Shown: positions 20,452-29,825, counted from the first letter of the stretch. The stretch: 64,000 nucleotides of DNA from Rhodococcus sp. KBS0724 (GCF_005938745.2 NZ_VCBX02000001.1:2514001-2578000), one strand, 5' to 3'. Numbers and translations are program-made. Notes: generated by a model not told the origin, from the sequence alone.

Positions 20452-21255
20452 TCAGGTATCGAACTCGGCAGCGAGATTCTTGGCGTGCTCCAGCTCAGTT
20501 CCCGCGCACTGGGCGGCTTCCTCGGCGGTGCGTCGAGCGGACTCGGCAAACCGGCACTCCTGCTCGGCTCGTGACAGTGCCTCGCGGAGTTCGGACAGTT
20601 GCTGCTTCGCCTGATTCACCTTCTCGGTGGCCGCTTCGAGTTCCGAAATGGCCTGATGTGCAGCGGTTTCCGCGACGCTGACGCGAGTCTCGACCTGTTT
20701 CCGTGCGGCCTCGTTCGGCTGTTCTATTGGCTCGGCGTCGGAAGGCGGGGGTGCTGCAGGCTCGGGTACCGACGCGAGCGCCGCAGGGCCGAAGCCGCTG
20801 TAAGACACTGAGCCCAGCATCCGGCCGCGTCGCAGATCGGCACCGATGTCGGGTTCGGCCAGCGCCGCCGACAGCGACTGGCCGATCTCGCGCAACGCGG
20901 TCTCCGACAATGGGCGACCGCGGTCTTGTGCCGCGGACGCGGCACGGTCGGTCAGTGCTGACAGTACGGCCGCTCGCCGGGTTGCGAGCGACCGCAACTC
21001 GTCGCCGTGTAGCGCCTGCTGCGCCGCACGCAGCGCTGCTCCGAGTTCGAGCAGTCGATCGAGGCTGTCGGGTTCCACCCGAACAAGCAGGTTGAGCGCC
21101 CATCCCGTTGTAGTCGGTTTGCGCAGCGCACCTAGATTCTTCGCCAGCGTCGCATCGCCCGATTCTTTGGCGCGTGCAACTGCGGCGCGTCGCGCGGCGA
21201 TGAATTCGGACGGGTCGACTGCGTACAGTTCGTCCGCTGTGCGCTCGAAGTCCAC
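20452..21255 (-). CDS. Conserved hypothetical coiled-coil protein
   Basis: The 267-aa product starts with GTG. The N-terminal ~130 residues are helical and charged (KNLGALRKPTTTGWALNLL). A Pro/Glu-rich linker near residues 160-180 is followed by a long Ala/Glu/Gln heptad-type coiled coil to the end. There is no signal peptide or membrane helix. The N-terminal layout looks like an actinobacterial conserved family, but I cannot name a function. It is divergent from the TspO-like gene. Confidence 0.75.
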   Translation of the reverse strand: MDFERTADELYAVDPSEFIAARRAAVARAKESGDATLAKNLGALRKPTTTGWALNLLVRVEPDSLDRLLELGAALRAAQQALHGDELRSLATRRAAVLSALTDRAASAAQDRGRPLSETALREIGQSLSAALAEPDIGADLRRGRMLGSVSYSGFGPAALASVPEPAAPPPSDAEPIEQPNEAARKQVETRVSVAETAAHQAISELEAATEKVNQAKQQLSELREALSRAEQECRFAESARRTAEEAAQCAGTELEHAKNLAAEFDT

Positions 21256-21333
21256 ACATCATTGTGGCACCGCGCTGGTGGATCGGGATCGCCAATGCGA
21301 ATTGTGTACGGACTTACGGGGCATACGTCAGGT

Positions 21334-22101
21334 ATGGGTCGGGGTATGAAGTTCGTCGTCGTTGTCAGCGCCGTGGTCGCAGTCGTCGGATCGTTCATCG
21401 GTTCGGGAGCCTGGATCGGCACGCCGATCGGGGAGGCAGTGGGAGGTGCACTGAGTGCTACGTCAACGCTGGTGGCGCCTGCCAGGACTGCATTCTCGAT
21501 CTGGTCGGTCGTCTACGTCGGATTTCTCGCGTATGCGATTTGGCAGTTCCTGCCAGGCAGGACCGTGCGTCATGAATCCTTGCGCCCTGCGATAGCGGTG
21601 TCGATGCTCCTCAATGCGACCTGGATTTTGTCGGTGCAGGCCGGATTCTTGTGGCTGAGCGTCGTGATTATCGGGTGTTTGCTTGTTGTGCTCACGCGAG
21701 TGTTCGTACTGCTTCAGCGGCAGCGCCCGGAGAATTGGATGGACGCAGTAATCACGGACGGCACCATGGGTCTGTATCTCGGCTGGGTATGCGTCGCGAC
21801 CATCGCCAACATCACTGCCTGGCTCGTCGACCTGGGCATCACGAACGCTGCGACGGCGTGGGCGGTCATCGTTCTCGCCGTCGCTGCTGCGGTCGGGGTT
21901 GGCTTGGCCACGGGTTCCCGCGGCGCGATTGCGCCGTCGATCGGCATTGTGTGGGGACTGGCGTGGGTGGCGCAGGGCCGACTGGAAGGTGAGCTGGCGA
22001 ATACGGTTGTCGGCGTCTCGGCAGTGATCGCAGCCATGATGGTCGGCGTTTATACCGCGGGCATCAGGCTCGACCTGACGGGCGCGCACCGGACGAACTG
22101 A
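21334..22101 (+). CDS. TspO/MBR-related tryptophan-rich membrane protein
   Basis: The 255-aa protein has about seven hydrophobic helices. The segments ARTAFSIWSVVYVGFLAYAIWQ and LNATWILSVQAGFLWLS resemble the Trp-rich helices of the extended actinobacterial TspO-like family. The exact start is uncertain: ATG 21334 or 21346 (GRGMKFVVV). In the family, TspO proteins bind porphyrins or tetrapyrroles, but that role is not shown here. Confidence 0.65.
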   Translation: MGRGMKFVVVVSAVVAVVGSFIGSGAWIGTPIGEAVGGALSATSTLVAPARTAFSIWSVVYVGFLAYAIWQFLPGRTVRHESLRPAIAVSMLLNATWILSVQAGFLWLSVVIIGCLLVVLTRVFVLLQRQRPENWMDAVITDGTMGLYLGWVCVATIANITAWLVDLGITNAATAWAVIVLAVAAAVGVGLATGSRGAIAPSIGIVWGLAWVAQGRLEGELANTVVGVSAVIAAMMVGVYTAGIRLDLTGAHRTN

Positions 22102-22167
22102 ATTTTTGATCCCGGTCGGTGAGAGAACTGATTCTCAAATGGTCCGGTTTACCTACATTGATGAGTC

Positions 22168-22197
22168 GAAGTAATTCTCCACCTAGAAGTAATTCTC
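22168..22197 (+). repeat. Tandem 12-bp direct repeat upstream of reductase gene
   Basis: GAAGTAATTCTC occurs at 22168-22179 and again at 22186-22197, 18 bp apart. The repeats are AT-rich compared with the surroundings and end 21 bp before the next start codon. They may be regulator sites or part of the 5' leader. Confidence 0.6.
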
Positions 22198-22218
22198 TAC
22201 ATAAAGAAGAGGCATTCT

Positions 22219-23139
22219 GTGAAGATCCTGATCGTTGGCGGAACTGGCATGATCGGTGCCCACACGGCACTTCACCTTCGCAAGATGGGAAACGACGTAA
22301 CCGTCGCGGCCCGTAATCCACTCGCCGATGACTCGCCGGTGCGAGACTTCCCGGTTCTGCTCGGTGACTACACGGAACAAACATTCACGGCAGATCAACT
22401 GGCACCGTTCGACGCCATCGTCTTTGCTGCCGGCCAGGACGTCCGACACATGGGCCGCGGCGTCGACGAGGCCGAGTTCTGGGAGAAGACGCAGTCCGGT
22501 GGGGTGCCCCGGTTCGCGGCTCTGGCCAAGGAGGCCGGTGTCGCCCGGTTCGTCCAGGTGGGAAGCTACTACCACCATCTGCGCCCCGAGATGGCGGAGA
22601 CGATGCCGTACATCGCTGCGCGCAAGGCCGCTGACGAGGGAGCACGGGCGCTGGCCGACGAGACCTTCAATGTCTCGACGCTGAACCCGCCTTCGATTCT
22701 CGGTGTGATCGGCGGAGCGTCTGCCAAGCGCTACCGCAAGATGTTCTCGTGGGCCGGCGGCAAAGAGGCGCAGATTCCTGACTTCGCTCCGGCCGGTGGC
22801 ACGAACTTCATGTCAGTCCGGTCTCTGTCCGAAGCGATCTGGGGCGCGCTGCAACACGCGGAATCCGGCAAGGCATATCTGATCGGCGACCAGAATCTCA
22901 CGTACCAGCAGTACTTTCAGTTGCTTGTTGCTGCCGCCGGCGGCGATCGCGTCATCGACGAGCGTAACGAGGAGCACCCGATCCTTCCGGACAGCTTCAT
23001 CGTCCAGGGACGTGGCAACGTCATCGCCTACGAGCCGGCTGCTGAGGACACTGCGCTGCTCGGCTACACCCAGAACGACTGTGCCCGTGCACTCACGGAG
23101 ATGTACGAGACAGTGAAGGAATCTGTCGCCACACACTGA
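22219..23139 (+). CDS. NAD(P)-dependent epimerase/reductase-like protein
   Basis: The 306-aa protein begins with the Rossmann motif ILIVGGTGMIGAHTA and has an extended-SDR layout without a clear YxxxK catalytic pair; GSYYHH near residue 115 occupies that area. The family includes sugar epimerases and NmrA-like or isoflavone-reductase-like enzymes, so the substrate is open. The GTG start has an AAGAAGAGG ribosome-binding region 7 bases upstream. The gene stands alone. Confidence 0.8.
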   Translation: MKILIVGGTGMIGAHTALHLRKMGNDVTVAARNPLADDSPVRDFPVLLGDYTEQTFTADQLAPFDAIVFAAGQDVRHMGRGVDEAEFWEKTQSGGVPRFAALAKEAGVARFVQVGSYYHHLRPEMAETMPYIAARKAADEGARALADETFNVSTLNPPSILGVIGGASAKRYRKMFSWAGGKEAQIPDFAPAGGTNFMSVRSLSEAIWGALQHAESGKAYLIGDQNLTYQQYFQLLVAAAGGDRVIDERNEEHPILPDSFIVQGRGNVIAYEPAAEDTALLGYTQNDCARALTEMYETVKESVATH

Positions 23140-23281
23140 TGCTCCGATCGCTCGGCAATCGAGCATCATGAGGCCCCGGCCCACTGTCCTTCGCTGATCG
23201 TGTTCTGGTTTGTCCAGGAATGATCGGGGCAGTGGGCCCGTAGGTCGCCTCGCCTGCTTCTGTTTGCTCTGGTCGAGTGGA

Positions 23282-23839
23282 TCAGGACGGGTGTGCACGT
23301 CGGTGAAGGGACGCCCAGTAGGTCGCGAGAATCGCTGCGCTGGTTCCGAAGACGAGCCACGTGATTCCAGCGGCGACAACTCCCGTGACGAAGAACCCGA
23401 GAACCAGTCCCGCGACCACATTCACGATGATCAACACAGTTGCCCCGGCCAATCCGAGGAAGGTCCGAATCGGCGCGAACGTGATAGTCCGAGTGACTGC
23501 TCTCAACGGTCCGGCGGCGACCGCCGACAGTACCGGCAGGGAAATCAAGGCGACGAGAAGAGGCAGAATCGGATTCAGGATGCCCGCGACGATTCCGCAG
23601 AGCACAGCGACAGTCACCGCCAGCAACAACCGTGGTGAAGATCGGCCGTCGGTGTGCGCAGCGAAGCCCATCGTCAGCCAGAGCGCGAGGATCAACACCA
23701 ACGCCGAAGCCAGTACTCGGACGGAGAACCACCACGACGTTGTCGGGACCGGATCGCCGAAAATCAACAGAGCTTGAATCACGGCGCCCACCACGATGAT
23801 CGGCGCGTAGGTGAGAAGACCACGGGTCAGGCTCTTCAC
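23282..23839 (-). CDS. Polytopic membrane protein, last gene of phosphoesterase operon
   Basis: The 185-aa product has about five hydrophobic segments and short loops, and ends in a basic tail (HRRAHPS). Its ATG overlaps the stop of the lipoprotein gene by 4 bp (ATGA), so translation is likely coupled. I recognise no family. It probably acts at the membrane with the two exported products upstream. Confidence 0.7.
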   Translation of the reverse strand: MKSLTRGLLTYAPIIVVGAVIQALLIFGDPVPTTSWWFSVRVLASALVLILALWLTMGFAAHTDGRSSPRLLLAVTVAVLCGIVAGILNPILPLLVALISLPVLSAVAAGPLRAVTRTITFAPIRTFLGLAGATVLIIVNVVAGLVLGFFVTGVVAAGITWLVFGTSAAILATYWASLHRRAHPS

Positions 23840-24177
23840 GATGCACCGACCGTTCCGTTGCGATCGAGGACGGTTTGCACATCTCCCGAGTAGAGGGTCA
23901 CGGCGTCGACAATCAACTCGAACGTGCTCTCGTCCTCGGATGTCGATGTAGCCGTGATGGTCTCGCCGTTCACGGTTTCACCGGTGCATCGCAGTTCGAG
24001 ACCTTCGCCGGAACATACCGGTGCCACGAGGATGTCGATGTCTTTCTCGAGGAGCACTTCGTTGGTCGCGTAGCGCATGTCGGCGATTCCGGCCCCACCC
24101 ACCGGCGCGAGGGCGTCGATCTGGGCGCATCCGCCGAGTGCCGACACCAGAGCGAGTCCCACGACGAGTCGCCTCAC
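23836..24177 (-). CDS. Small putative lipoprotein
   Basis: The 113-aa product starts with GTG in a GTGA overlap with the phosphoesterase stop. MRRLVVGLALVSALGGC is a signal peptide with a lipobox (ALGGC), so residue 17 is a likely lipidated Cys. The mature part is acidic and Thr-rich, and contains two further Cys (PVCSGEGLELRC) that could form a disulfide. A longer upstream frame exists but runs antisense to nothing plausible and inside the phosphoesterase gene. Confidence 0.8.
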   Translation of the reverse strand: MRRLVVGLALVSALGGCAQIDALAPVGGAGIADMRYATNEVLLEKDIDILVAPVCSGEGLELRCTGETVNGETITATSTSEDESTFELIVDAVTLYSGDVQTVLDRNGTVGAS

Positions 24178-25961
24178 CGTGATGACCGCTGCTGGTACGA
24201 GAGCAGGCGGGCATGCTCGTCGAGGTGCTGCTGTTCGAGTGATGCGTCGGTGATGATTTCCAAGTCGAATGGTGCGGTCAGGAGGAGCTCGGTGTTGCGG
24301 TCCAAGGCCGATCCTCTTCTCATCAAAGGGTTTTCGGCCCAGTCGTTTGCTGCCAGTTCGCGGCTCTGCGACGCAAGGTCGAGGTAGCCTCCGGAAGTGC
24401 CAGGAGTGATCGGAGACGCGTGGTCGAGGACGGTGGTGAACAGCGACAACGTTCCGTCGCGGTTGTCGACGATCTCGACGGTTTGTTGTTGCTGCGGGAA
24501 ATCGATGCACGACGCGGTGGTGATCTCCCAGAATCCGTGGTCGTTGCCTCGGTGCGCGAGGATCTGGTTTTGATGGGTGTGGCCGTTCAACCAGCCGATC
24601 ACTACCGGATACTTCAACAGCAGATCAACGAATTCCTCAGCTCCGTAAAGCTTCTTGTTCATTCCTGGGCGCTGAGCGCGATTCTCCAGGGTCAGGCTGT
24701 TGTGGTGAGTGAGGATCAGAACAAGCTTCTTCTGCGCCTGAGCCAATTCCAATTGATCTCGGAGCCAGTCGAACTGATCCTCGGGAACCGCGCCGTCGGC
24801 GCCGGCGACCGCATTGCAGGTGTCGAGCCCGAATGCCCGAACATGGGGCGTCATCTCCGTAGACCACCAGGTTTCGCCCGAATCCAGATTGTGCTGGGTG
24901 AATCCGTGTCCGATCGGGCCTGGCGCGTCGGTCGTGTTGAAGTGTTCAGCCATGAACTCACGCTGCTCGAAGAGGTAGCGCTGCGGATCCGCTGTGACAC
25001 GTCGGAAGCCCGGCCGAGTTCCGGCTTGCACGCCCAGTGCGTCGATCATCCGTTGCAGCGGACTCGCCGTCGCGGCATAACCGGCGAGCGCGGATGTGGC
25101 GGTCGCCTGCAATGTGTACGACTTCTCGGATCCGACTGCAAGCGAATGCAGTTGCGAAGACACGTCGAACGTGCCGAGGAGAAGCGTGTCGTGGTTGCCG
25201 TACACCGCGTACCACGGCACCGGCAGACCGACCGATTCGACGGGCTCGGCGATCGCGTCGCTGAGCAACCGGGGCAGGGTCGGAAATCCGTATTCTCCGA
25301 ACGACCCTCCTGACGGGTCATCCGGTCGATATGCCCATTGCGCGTCTGGCCAGGCCTGGACGCCTTCGAATGTCGTCGGTGATCCGCTGTTGGGCGTCAC
25401 TGGAACACCGTCGAGAACGTCGATGTACCAACGTAGTTCGAGGTGTGAGTGCATGTCTGCACTGTCGCCGGTGACCGTTGCCGCACCGAGTGGTGCACCG
25501 GTGACGGGGCTGATGGTGTTGTCGGCGAACGACTTGACCATCGCAGCGGTCACGTGGACGGTCAGCGGATCCTGCGGGTGGAATGCAGAACCCCACGCCG
25601 CATGATCTTGGACGATCATCGGTTCGATGCGCGCCGGTGACTGCGCGTCGATGACGTGCATATCCGACAGGTGGCCGAGGTACAGAATCGACCGCCGGGC
25701 TTGCGCCCTGGCCGCGGCCGGCGCTCTGCGCAGAATGTCCAAGCGCGGCAGATGCTCCTCACCGGGGCCTGGTCTCAACGTCCGATACGAATGCGCGTCT
25801 CCCGCGGCGCGAAGAATTGTTCCGGTCAGCGTCGAAGGCGCAGCTTCGGTCGGGGTCTGTGCAAACGCCACGCGGCTCCCCAGTAGAGCAGGAGCGACTC
25901 CCCACAGAGCGGCCAATGCGGCCGTCCGACTCACGAACTGACGACGAGACAATCCGGGCAT
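24174..25961 (-). CDS. Tat-exported metallophosphoesterase (TIGR03767-like)
   Basis: The 595-aa protein begins with a twin-arginine signal (LSRRQFVSRTAALAALWG) and an Ala-x-Ala-like cleavage region. Calcineurin-type metal motifs appear in order: GHLSDMHV, GDSADMHSH, YGNHD, LTHHN and NGHTHQ. The length and layout fit the large actinobacterial phosphoesterase family TIGR03767. It should act outside the membrane on an unknown phospho-substrate. It is first in a three-gene overlapping operon with a lipoprotein and a membrane protein. Confidence 0.85.
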   Translation of the reverse strand: MPGLSRRQFVSRTAALAALWGVAPALLGSRVAFAQTPTEAAPSTLTGTILRAAGDAHSYRTLRPGPGEEHLPRLDILRRAPAAARAQARRSILYLGHLSDMHVIDAQSPARIEPMIVQDHAAWGSAFHPQDPLTVHVTAAMVKSFADNTISPVTGAPLGAATVTGDSADMHSHLELRWYIDVLDGVPVTPNSGSPTTFEGVQAWPDAQWAYRPDDPSGGSFGEYGFPTLPRLLSDAIAEPVESVGLPVPWYAVYGNHDTLLLGTFDVSSQLHSLAVGSEKSYTLQATATSALAGYAATASPLQRMIDALGVQAGTRPGFRRVTADPQRYLFEQREFMAEHFNTTDAPGPIGHGFTQHNLDSGETWWSTEMTPHVRAFGLDTCNAVAGADGAVPEDQFDWLRDQLELAQAQKKLVLILTHHNSLTLENRAQRPGMNKKLYGAEEFVDLLLKYPVVIGWLNGHTHQNQILAHRGNDHGFWEITTASCIDFPQQQQTVEIVDNRDGTLSLFTTVLDHASPITPGTSGGYLDLASQSRELAANDWAENPLMRRGSALDRNTELLLTAPFDLEIITDASLEQQHLDEHARLLSYQQRSSR

Positions 25962-26365
25962 TGCGCTCCTCGATCTTGGCTAGCGGAAGAACATAACCAC
26001 GTGTCGACGACGGGTCGGACATGATCCGTATCGACGGGTTGGAATTGTACGGACTCCGGACAAATCCGACAGACCGTCGGAGGGTTCGCCGCGGGATCGG
26101 TGTTCGGTGTCCCAGCGCCCTGTGCTCGTGGATGTATTTGGCGGCGGTTGCAACCTTTGTGCTGAGCGGACAAATGTCCGGCCTAACTCTGACCTCAGAG
26201 CATATGGCGTGGGTCACAATCGCCCTCTAATGTTGTCGCTCGAGCGGTGATCCGATCGCAGCCTGGCGGTGCATCAGCCTTCAAACGAGTGCTCGGTACA
26301 TGTCGCTGGTGAATGCACTTGTTGCCCAAGCAGTCCGAAACCTAGTTGAACAGGAATCTCACACC
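25962..26365. other. Divergent intergenic region
   Basis: About 400 bp separate the phosphoesterase start from the 26366 operon. Apart from the palindrome at 26167-26180 I see no gene here; the short frames have no family features. Promoters for both directions should lie in it. Confidence 0.6.
26167..26180. promoter_or_regulatory. Candidate operator upstream of EthD-like/SDR/MDR operon
   Basis: CGGACA-AA-TGTCCG is a perfect 6-bp inverted repeat with a 2-bp spacer, about 185 bp upstream of the 26366 start. A related half, CCGGACAAA, occurs near 26056. No regulator gene is adjacent, so the binding protein is unknown. Confidence 0.45.
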
Positions 26366-26713
26366 ATGAGCACAGCGATTCTCGTCGCGCACGTACATCC
26401 CGCTGATCCTTCTTCCGAGGCAGAGTTCAACCGCTGGTATGACGAAGTGCATATTCCGCAGGTCGTCGAACGGGTGCCAGGGGTTGTCTCCGCCTCCCGG
26501 TTTTTCCTCGCGGATGCGCAGTTGCTGCCCGAGGACGCATTGCCCGCCCGCCGCTACCTGAGCATTTATCAACTCGACACGGAGGACCTCGCGGGCACCG
26601 CTCAGGCGTTGGGGAGTGCCTTGGGCGACGGAACTCTCGACATGTCCGAGGCTATCGCGACCACCGGAGACACTGGGCCCGAATTGCTCTTCTACGTCCC
26701 GACCGAGAACTGA
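26366..26713 (+). CDS. Small EthD-like dimeric alpha/beta-barrel protein
   Basis: The 115-aa product has the pattern FNRWYDEVHIPQVVERVPGV seen in EthD and related ferredoxin-like dimeric barrel proteins, which often accompany oxygenase or dehydrogenase pathways. The ATG at 26366 is preceded by CAGGAA; a longer frame from 26300 lacks a good ribosome-binding site. It is first of three same-strand genes with 14- and 56-bp gaps, implying a small catabolic operon. Confidence 0.65.
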   Translation: MSTAILVAHVHPADPSSEAEFNRWYDEVHIPQVVERVPGVVSASRFFLADAQLLPEDALPARRYLSIYQLDTEDLAGTAQALGSALGDGTLDMSEAIATTGDTGPELLFYVPTEN

Positions 26714-26727
26714 AGGAATCTGCCCAC

Positions 26728-27498
26728 ATGTCCGATCTACTCGAGAACAAAGTTGCGATAGTCACCGGAGCCGGCGCTGGAATCGGCGCAGCCATCGCCC
26801 GAGCCTTCGGGGCGGAAGGTGCTCGCGTCGTAGTTTCCGACATCAACGGTGACGCAGCACAGGGCGTGGCCGACTCGATCGAGGGCGCCATCGCGGTTAC
26901 CGCGGACGTCACCGACGAACAGCAGGTGAAGAATCTTGTCGCCCAAGCGGTGGACGAGTTCGGTGGACTGAACGTCGTAGTACCTAACGCCGGCATCGCC
27001 ACCACGACTCCACTGATCGAGACCTCGTTCGAGGACTGGCGGAAAGTCATGTCGGTCAACCTCGACGGAGTATTTTTGACCATTCGTCATTCGTTGCCCG
27101 CGCTCGTTGCGTCAGGGGGCGGCTCGATCGTCAACATCTCCTCGATCTCGTCGACGACCGGTTCGCCGCTGATCGGCAGTTATGCAGCGGCCAAGGCTGC
27201 GGTCCGCAACCTCACCGAAACCCTGTCGGCTGAACTTCGCTTCCACGGTGTGAGGGCAAACGCTCTGCTCCCCGGATTCATCGACACCGACCTGGTCAAG
27301 AGTCACCAGCTAGATTTCGAGAATGCGCTCGGCCTCGAATCCGGAGGCTTCGACGACCTGATGGTCACGAAGCAGACGCGTTACGGGCGCACCGAGGAAG
27401 TGGCCGCCGCAGCAGTGTTCTTCGCGAGTGATCAGTCGTCGTGGTGCAACGGCAGCAGCCTGGTTCTCGACGGAGGGTTTACCGCGTCGCTCCTTTGA
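26728..27498 (+). CDS. Short-chain dehydrogenase/reductase (SDR)
   Basis: The 256-aa classical SDR has the cofactor motif TGAGAGIG, NAG near residue 89, catalytic Ser in VNISSISS and the YAAAK active-site Tyr/Lys. Asp in VVSDING after beta-2 favours NAD(H). It ends with LDGGFTASLL, typical of the family. It lies 14 bp after the EthD-like gene and before an MDR gene, so it likely oxidises an alcohol in the same pathway. Confidence 0.92.
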   Translation: MSDLLENKVAIVTGAGAGIGAAIARAFGAEGARVVVSDINGDAAQGVADSIEGAIAVTADVTDEQQVKNLVAQAVDEFGGLNVVVPNAGIATTTPLIETSFEDWRKVMSVNLDGVFLTIRHSLPALVASGGGSIVNISSISSTTGSPLIGSYAAAKAAVRNLTETLSAELRFHGVRANALLPGFIDTDLVKSHQLDFENALGLESGGFDDLMVTKQTRYGRTEEVAAAAVFFASDQSSWCNGSSLVLDGGFTASLL

Positions 27499-27554
27499 AC
27501 TGCCGTAATCCCTGTTCGTCACCAGACCCCACTATCCATGCGAGGATCCACACC

Positions 27555-28559
27555 ATGACCAACCGTGCCGTGTACGTGCTGCCGCCTGGTGGACTGGGCA
27601 ACCTCGAATCGAGGGTGATCGACACCCCAGTGCCGGGTGTGGGTGAGGTGACGATCGCGATCCACGCGAATTCTCTCAATCATCACGACTACCTCGTGGC
27701 GACCGGCGAAATACCGACCGACGGCCCTCGTATCCTGTTGTCCGATGCGGCTGGTGAGGTTGTCGCAGTCGGAGACGGCGTAACGCAGTTCGGTGTCGGG
27801 GATCGAATCATGAGTACCTATCTGCCGCATTGGCGCGGTGGCGCACCGGATTTCGACGGTTTCGGAAACTCGCCCGGTGACGGCGTCGACGGGTTCGCCC
27901 GCGCCGCCGCAACGGTGTCGGCGTCGGCAGTAACAGCGATGCCGCGAAACTACACCTATGCGGAGGCGGCTACGTTGCCTACCGCTGGCCTGTCCGCGTG
28001 GCGTGCGCTATTCGGCGCTGTTCCAATCACTCCGGGTTCGTCGGTGCTGATCCCCGGAACCAGCACGGTCGCGTTGTTTGCAGTCCAAATGGCGAAAGAT
28101 GTTGGAGCTCAGGTGATCGCAACATCGTCGTCCCCCGACAAGATGGCCCGATTGCGCGATCTCGGTGTCGATCACGTCATCAACTACCGTGAGAACCCAA
28201 GTTGGGGCGAGGAGGTGATGCGGCTCAGCGGCGGGATCGATCTCGTCCTCGACGTCGGCGGGCCGTCGACGCTCGGTCAATCTCTGGCCGCTGTCCGGCC
28301 GGGTGGGCGGATTTGCGCGCTGGGCATCATGAACGGCGCCTCGGCGTCGATAGACCTGACTTCTCTACTGACCAAACAGGTCACAATCGAAGGCGTTTTG
28401 GTGGGTAGTCGTGCCCATCAGGAGGACATGGTTGCCGGGTTGGAGAACCTTACGTTGCGTCCCGTCATCGATTCGACCTTCAGCCTCGATCGTCTCGCCG
28501 ACGCGTTCGAGCAACAGAAGTCTGGGCAGGCTTACGGGAAAATCGTCATCACCAACTGA
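27555..28559 (+). CDS. Zinc-free MDR-family alcohol dehydrogenase/quinone reductase
   Basis: The 334-aa protein is a medium-chain dehydrogenase/reductase. It has a GroES-like N-terminal domain (SLNHHDYLVATG) and a Rossmann domain starting near SSVLIPGTSTVALFAVQMAK, where the usual GxGxxG is replaced by GTSTVA. The Cys-rich structural zinc loop is absent, as in the zinc-independent quinone-reductase branch. The ATG at 27555 was preferred over an upstream start inside the SDR gene. Confidence 0.85.
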   Translation: MTNRAVYVLPPGGLGNLESRVIDTPVPGVGEVTIAIHANSLNHHDYLVATGEIPTDGPRILLSDAAGEVVAVGDGVTQFGVGDRIMSTYLPHWRGGAPDFDGFGNSPGDGVDGFARAAATVSASAVTAMPRNYTYAEAATLPTAGLSAWRALFGAVPITPGSSVLIPGTSTVALFAVQMAKDVGAQVIATSSSPDKMARLRDLGVDHVINYRENPSWGEEVMRLSGGIDLVLDVGGPSTLGQSLAAVRPGGRICALGIMNGASASIDLTSLLTKQVTIEGVLVGSRAHQEDMVAGLENLTLRPVIDSTFSLDRLADAFEQQKSGQAYGKIVITN

Positions 28560-28831
28560 TGATGCTTGCCGGCTGTGGTCCGTGGTCTTCGTCTCTGCCG
28601 TGGCGTGGAATGACGTTGACCCGCGGCGACATTTGCTTGAATCGCCACGGCCTCAAAGACAGTCGCGGTGGGGGCCTCGATGACCTTGTCGGATTGGCGG
28701 TTCGTCGACTGTCGTCAACCGGCGCGCACACCTCCACTACGCTGTGAACGAGGTTGGTGAGGAAAAGTGTTGGTAGGTAACGTATTTTACGAGTATGACT
28801 GTTGTCATTGCCGAGATCGACCGAGGTCTGG

Positions 28832-29275
28832 CTACTCTGGCTCATCGCGGGTCCGTGGCTTACCGCGACTACTTCGGGTTGGTGTATCGATGCAACTCGA
28901 TGAAGTCGAGCGAGTTGTGGCGGGAACGGTTCGATCTACTATCGATGGTGGAACTCTGTCGGCCGCATCTTGAGAGTTGTTGTTGTGGATGCGGATCGTC
29001 CGTTCGTCGAGCACTCCTCGGAGCCACAGTTCGAGGCTGTCTGCGGCACTGTTTTCCCCGCCGAGTGAAGCGGCCAACTTCGAAGTCAGGTGCAGACTCG
29101 GCATCTGAGGTCCGGTAAGTGCTCTGTATACGGCCTGGTGCGAGTATCCGATCCGCTCGGCCAACCGTGTAGTCGGGAGGTCTCCGTTCGCCTTCACCAG
29201 ATCCTGCATGTATGTGAAAAAGTCGTGACGAGGACCGGGTGGCACGTCGGGTTGCTTCAAGGATCTCTTCGACAT
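28832..29275 (-). CDS. Helix-turn-helix DNA-binding protein
   Basis: In the 147-aa product, residues ~18-75 carry an XRE-like HTH: LPTTRLAERIGYSHQAVYRAL followed by LTSKLAASLGG. The last ~45 residues are Ser/Thr/Arg-rich and low in predicted structure, and may be a tail or a degraded end. Neighbours give no hint about its target. Confidence 0.6.
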   Translation of the reverse strand: MSKRSLKQPDVPPGPRHDFFTYMQDLVKANGDLPTTRLAERIGYSHQAVYRALTGPQMPSLHLTSKLAASLGGENSAADSLELWLRGVLDERTIRIHNNNSQDAADRVPPSIVDRTVPATTRSTSSSCIDTPTRSSRGKPRTRDEPE

Positions 29276-29825
29276 GTCTCTCCTATCCGAGTGCGGCGTC
29301 CGGTTCGCGCGTCATCGACGTCGTATGGGCTGTGGCTCGCGATCGCACCGCCTAGAGGAACCTGTCCGTGCCACCGGCATCTTGTGCTGCTTGACGGGAT
29401 GCGGGGGTGTCCCGGTGATGATTCCACCGACGAGTCGACTAGCGAGAGGTTTTCCATGGCCGGTATTCGGAGCAGAGACCACTGTGGCTTGGTTGAATTG
29501 GAAGGTCGTGACGAAAAGCACTGACTGATTGGACCTGCATTCATGGATAGATTGACGAGGAGTGCCGTGGACGCGGATACGCGAGGTCAAGGGAGGCCTC
29601 GATCTGCGCGGTCGGCAGTAATAACAGTTCGGCGAGGGTCTTGTGCGCGTTCGTTCCAGGCCAAGCGTGGTCTGTCCGACAGAGCCTGAAGTACACGGGT
29701 ATCAGGCGAGTGATGGGAAGGCGATATCGAACTTTAAATCATCGAACTATCTGTTACGGAAAGTTTTCGTGATATCTACCTTTGGTGGCTGAATCGGAAT
29801 CCCCTGCGCCCCAAGCTAAAGTGAA
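29276..29825. other. Gene-poor stretch
   Basis: About 550 bp between the HTH gene and the small secreted protein. Several frames stay open by chance but none shows family features or a good start. An AT-rich patch near 29730-29775 may hold the promoter of the 29826 gene. Confidence 0.5.

Noticed and set aside
28795..29118. A 107-aa plus-strand frame starting MTVVIAEIDRGLATLAH
   Set aside because: It lies antisense to the end of the HTH gene, becomes Cys/Arg-rich without structure, and has no recognisable family; support is too weak to annotate.
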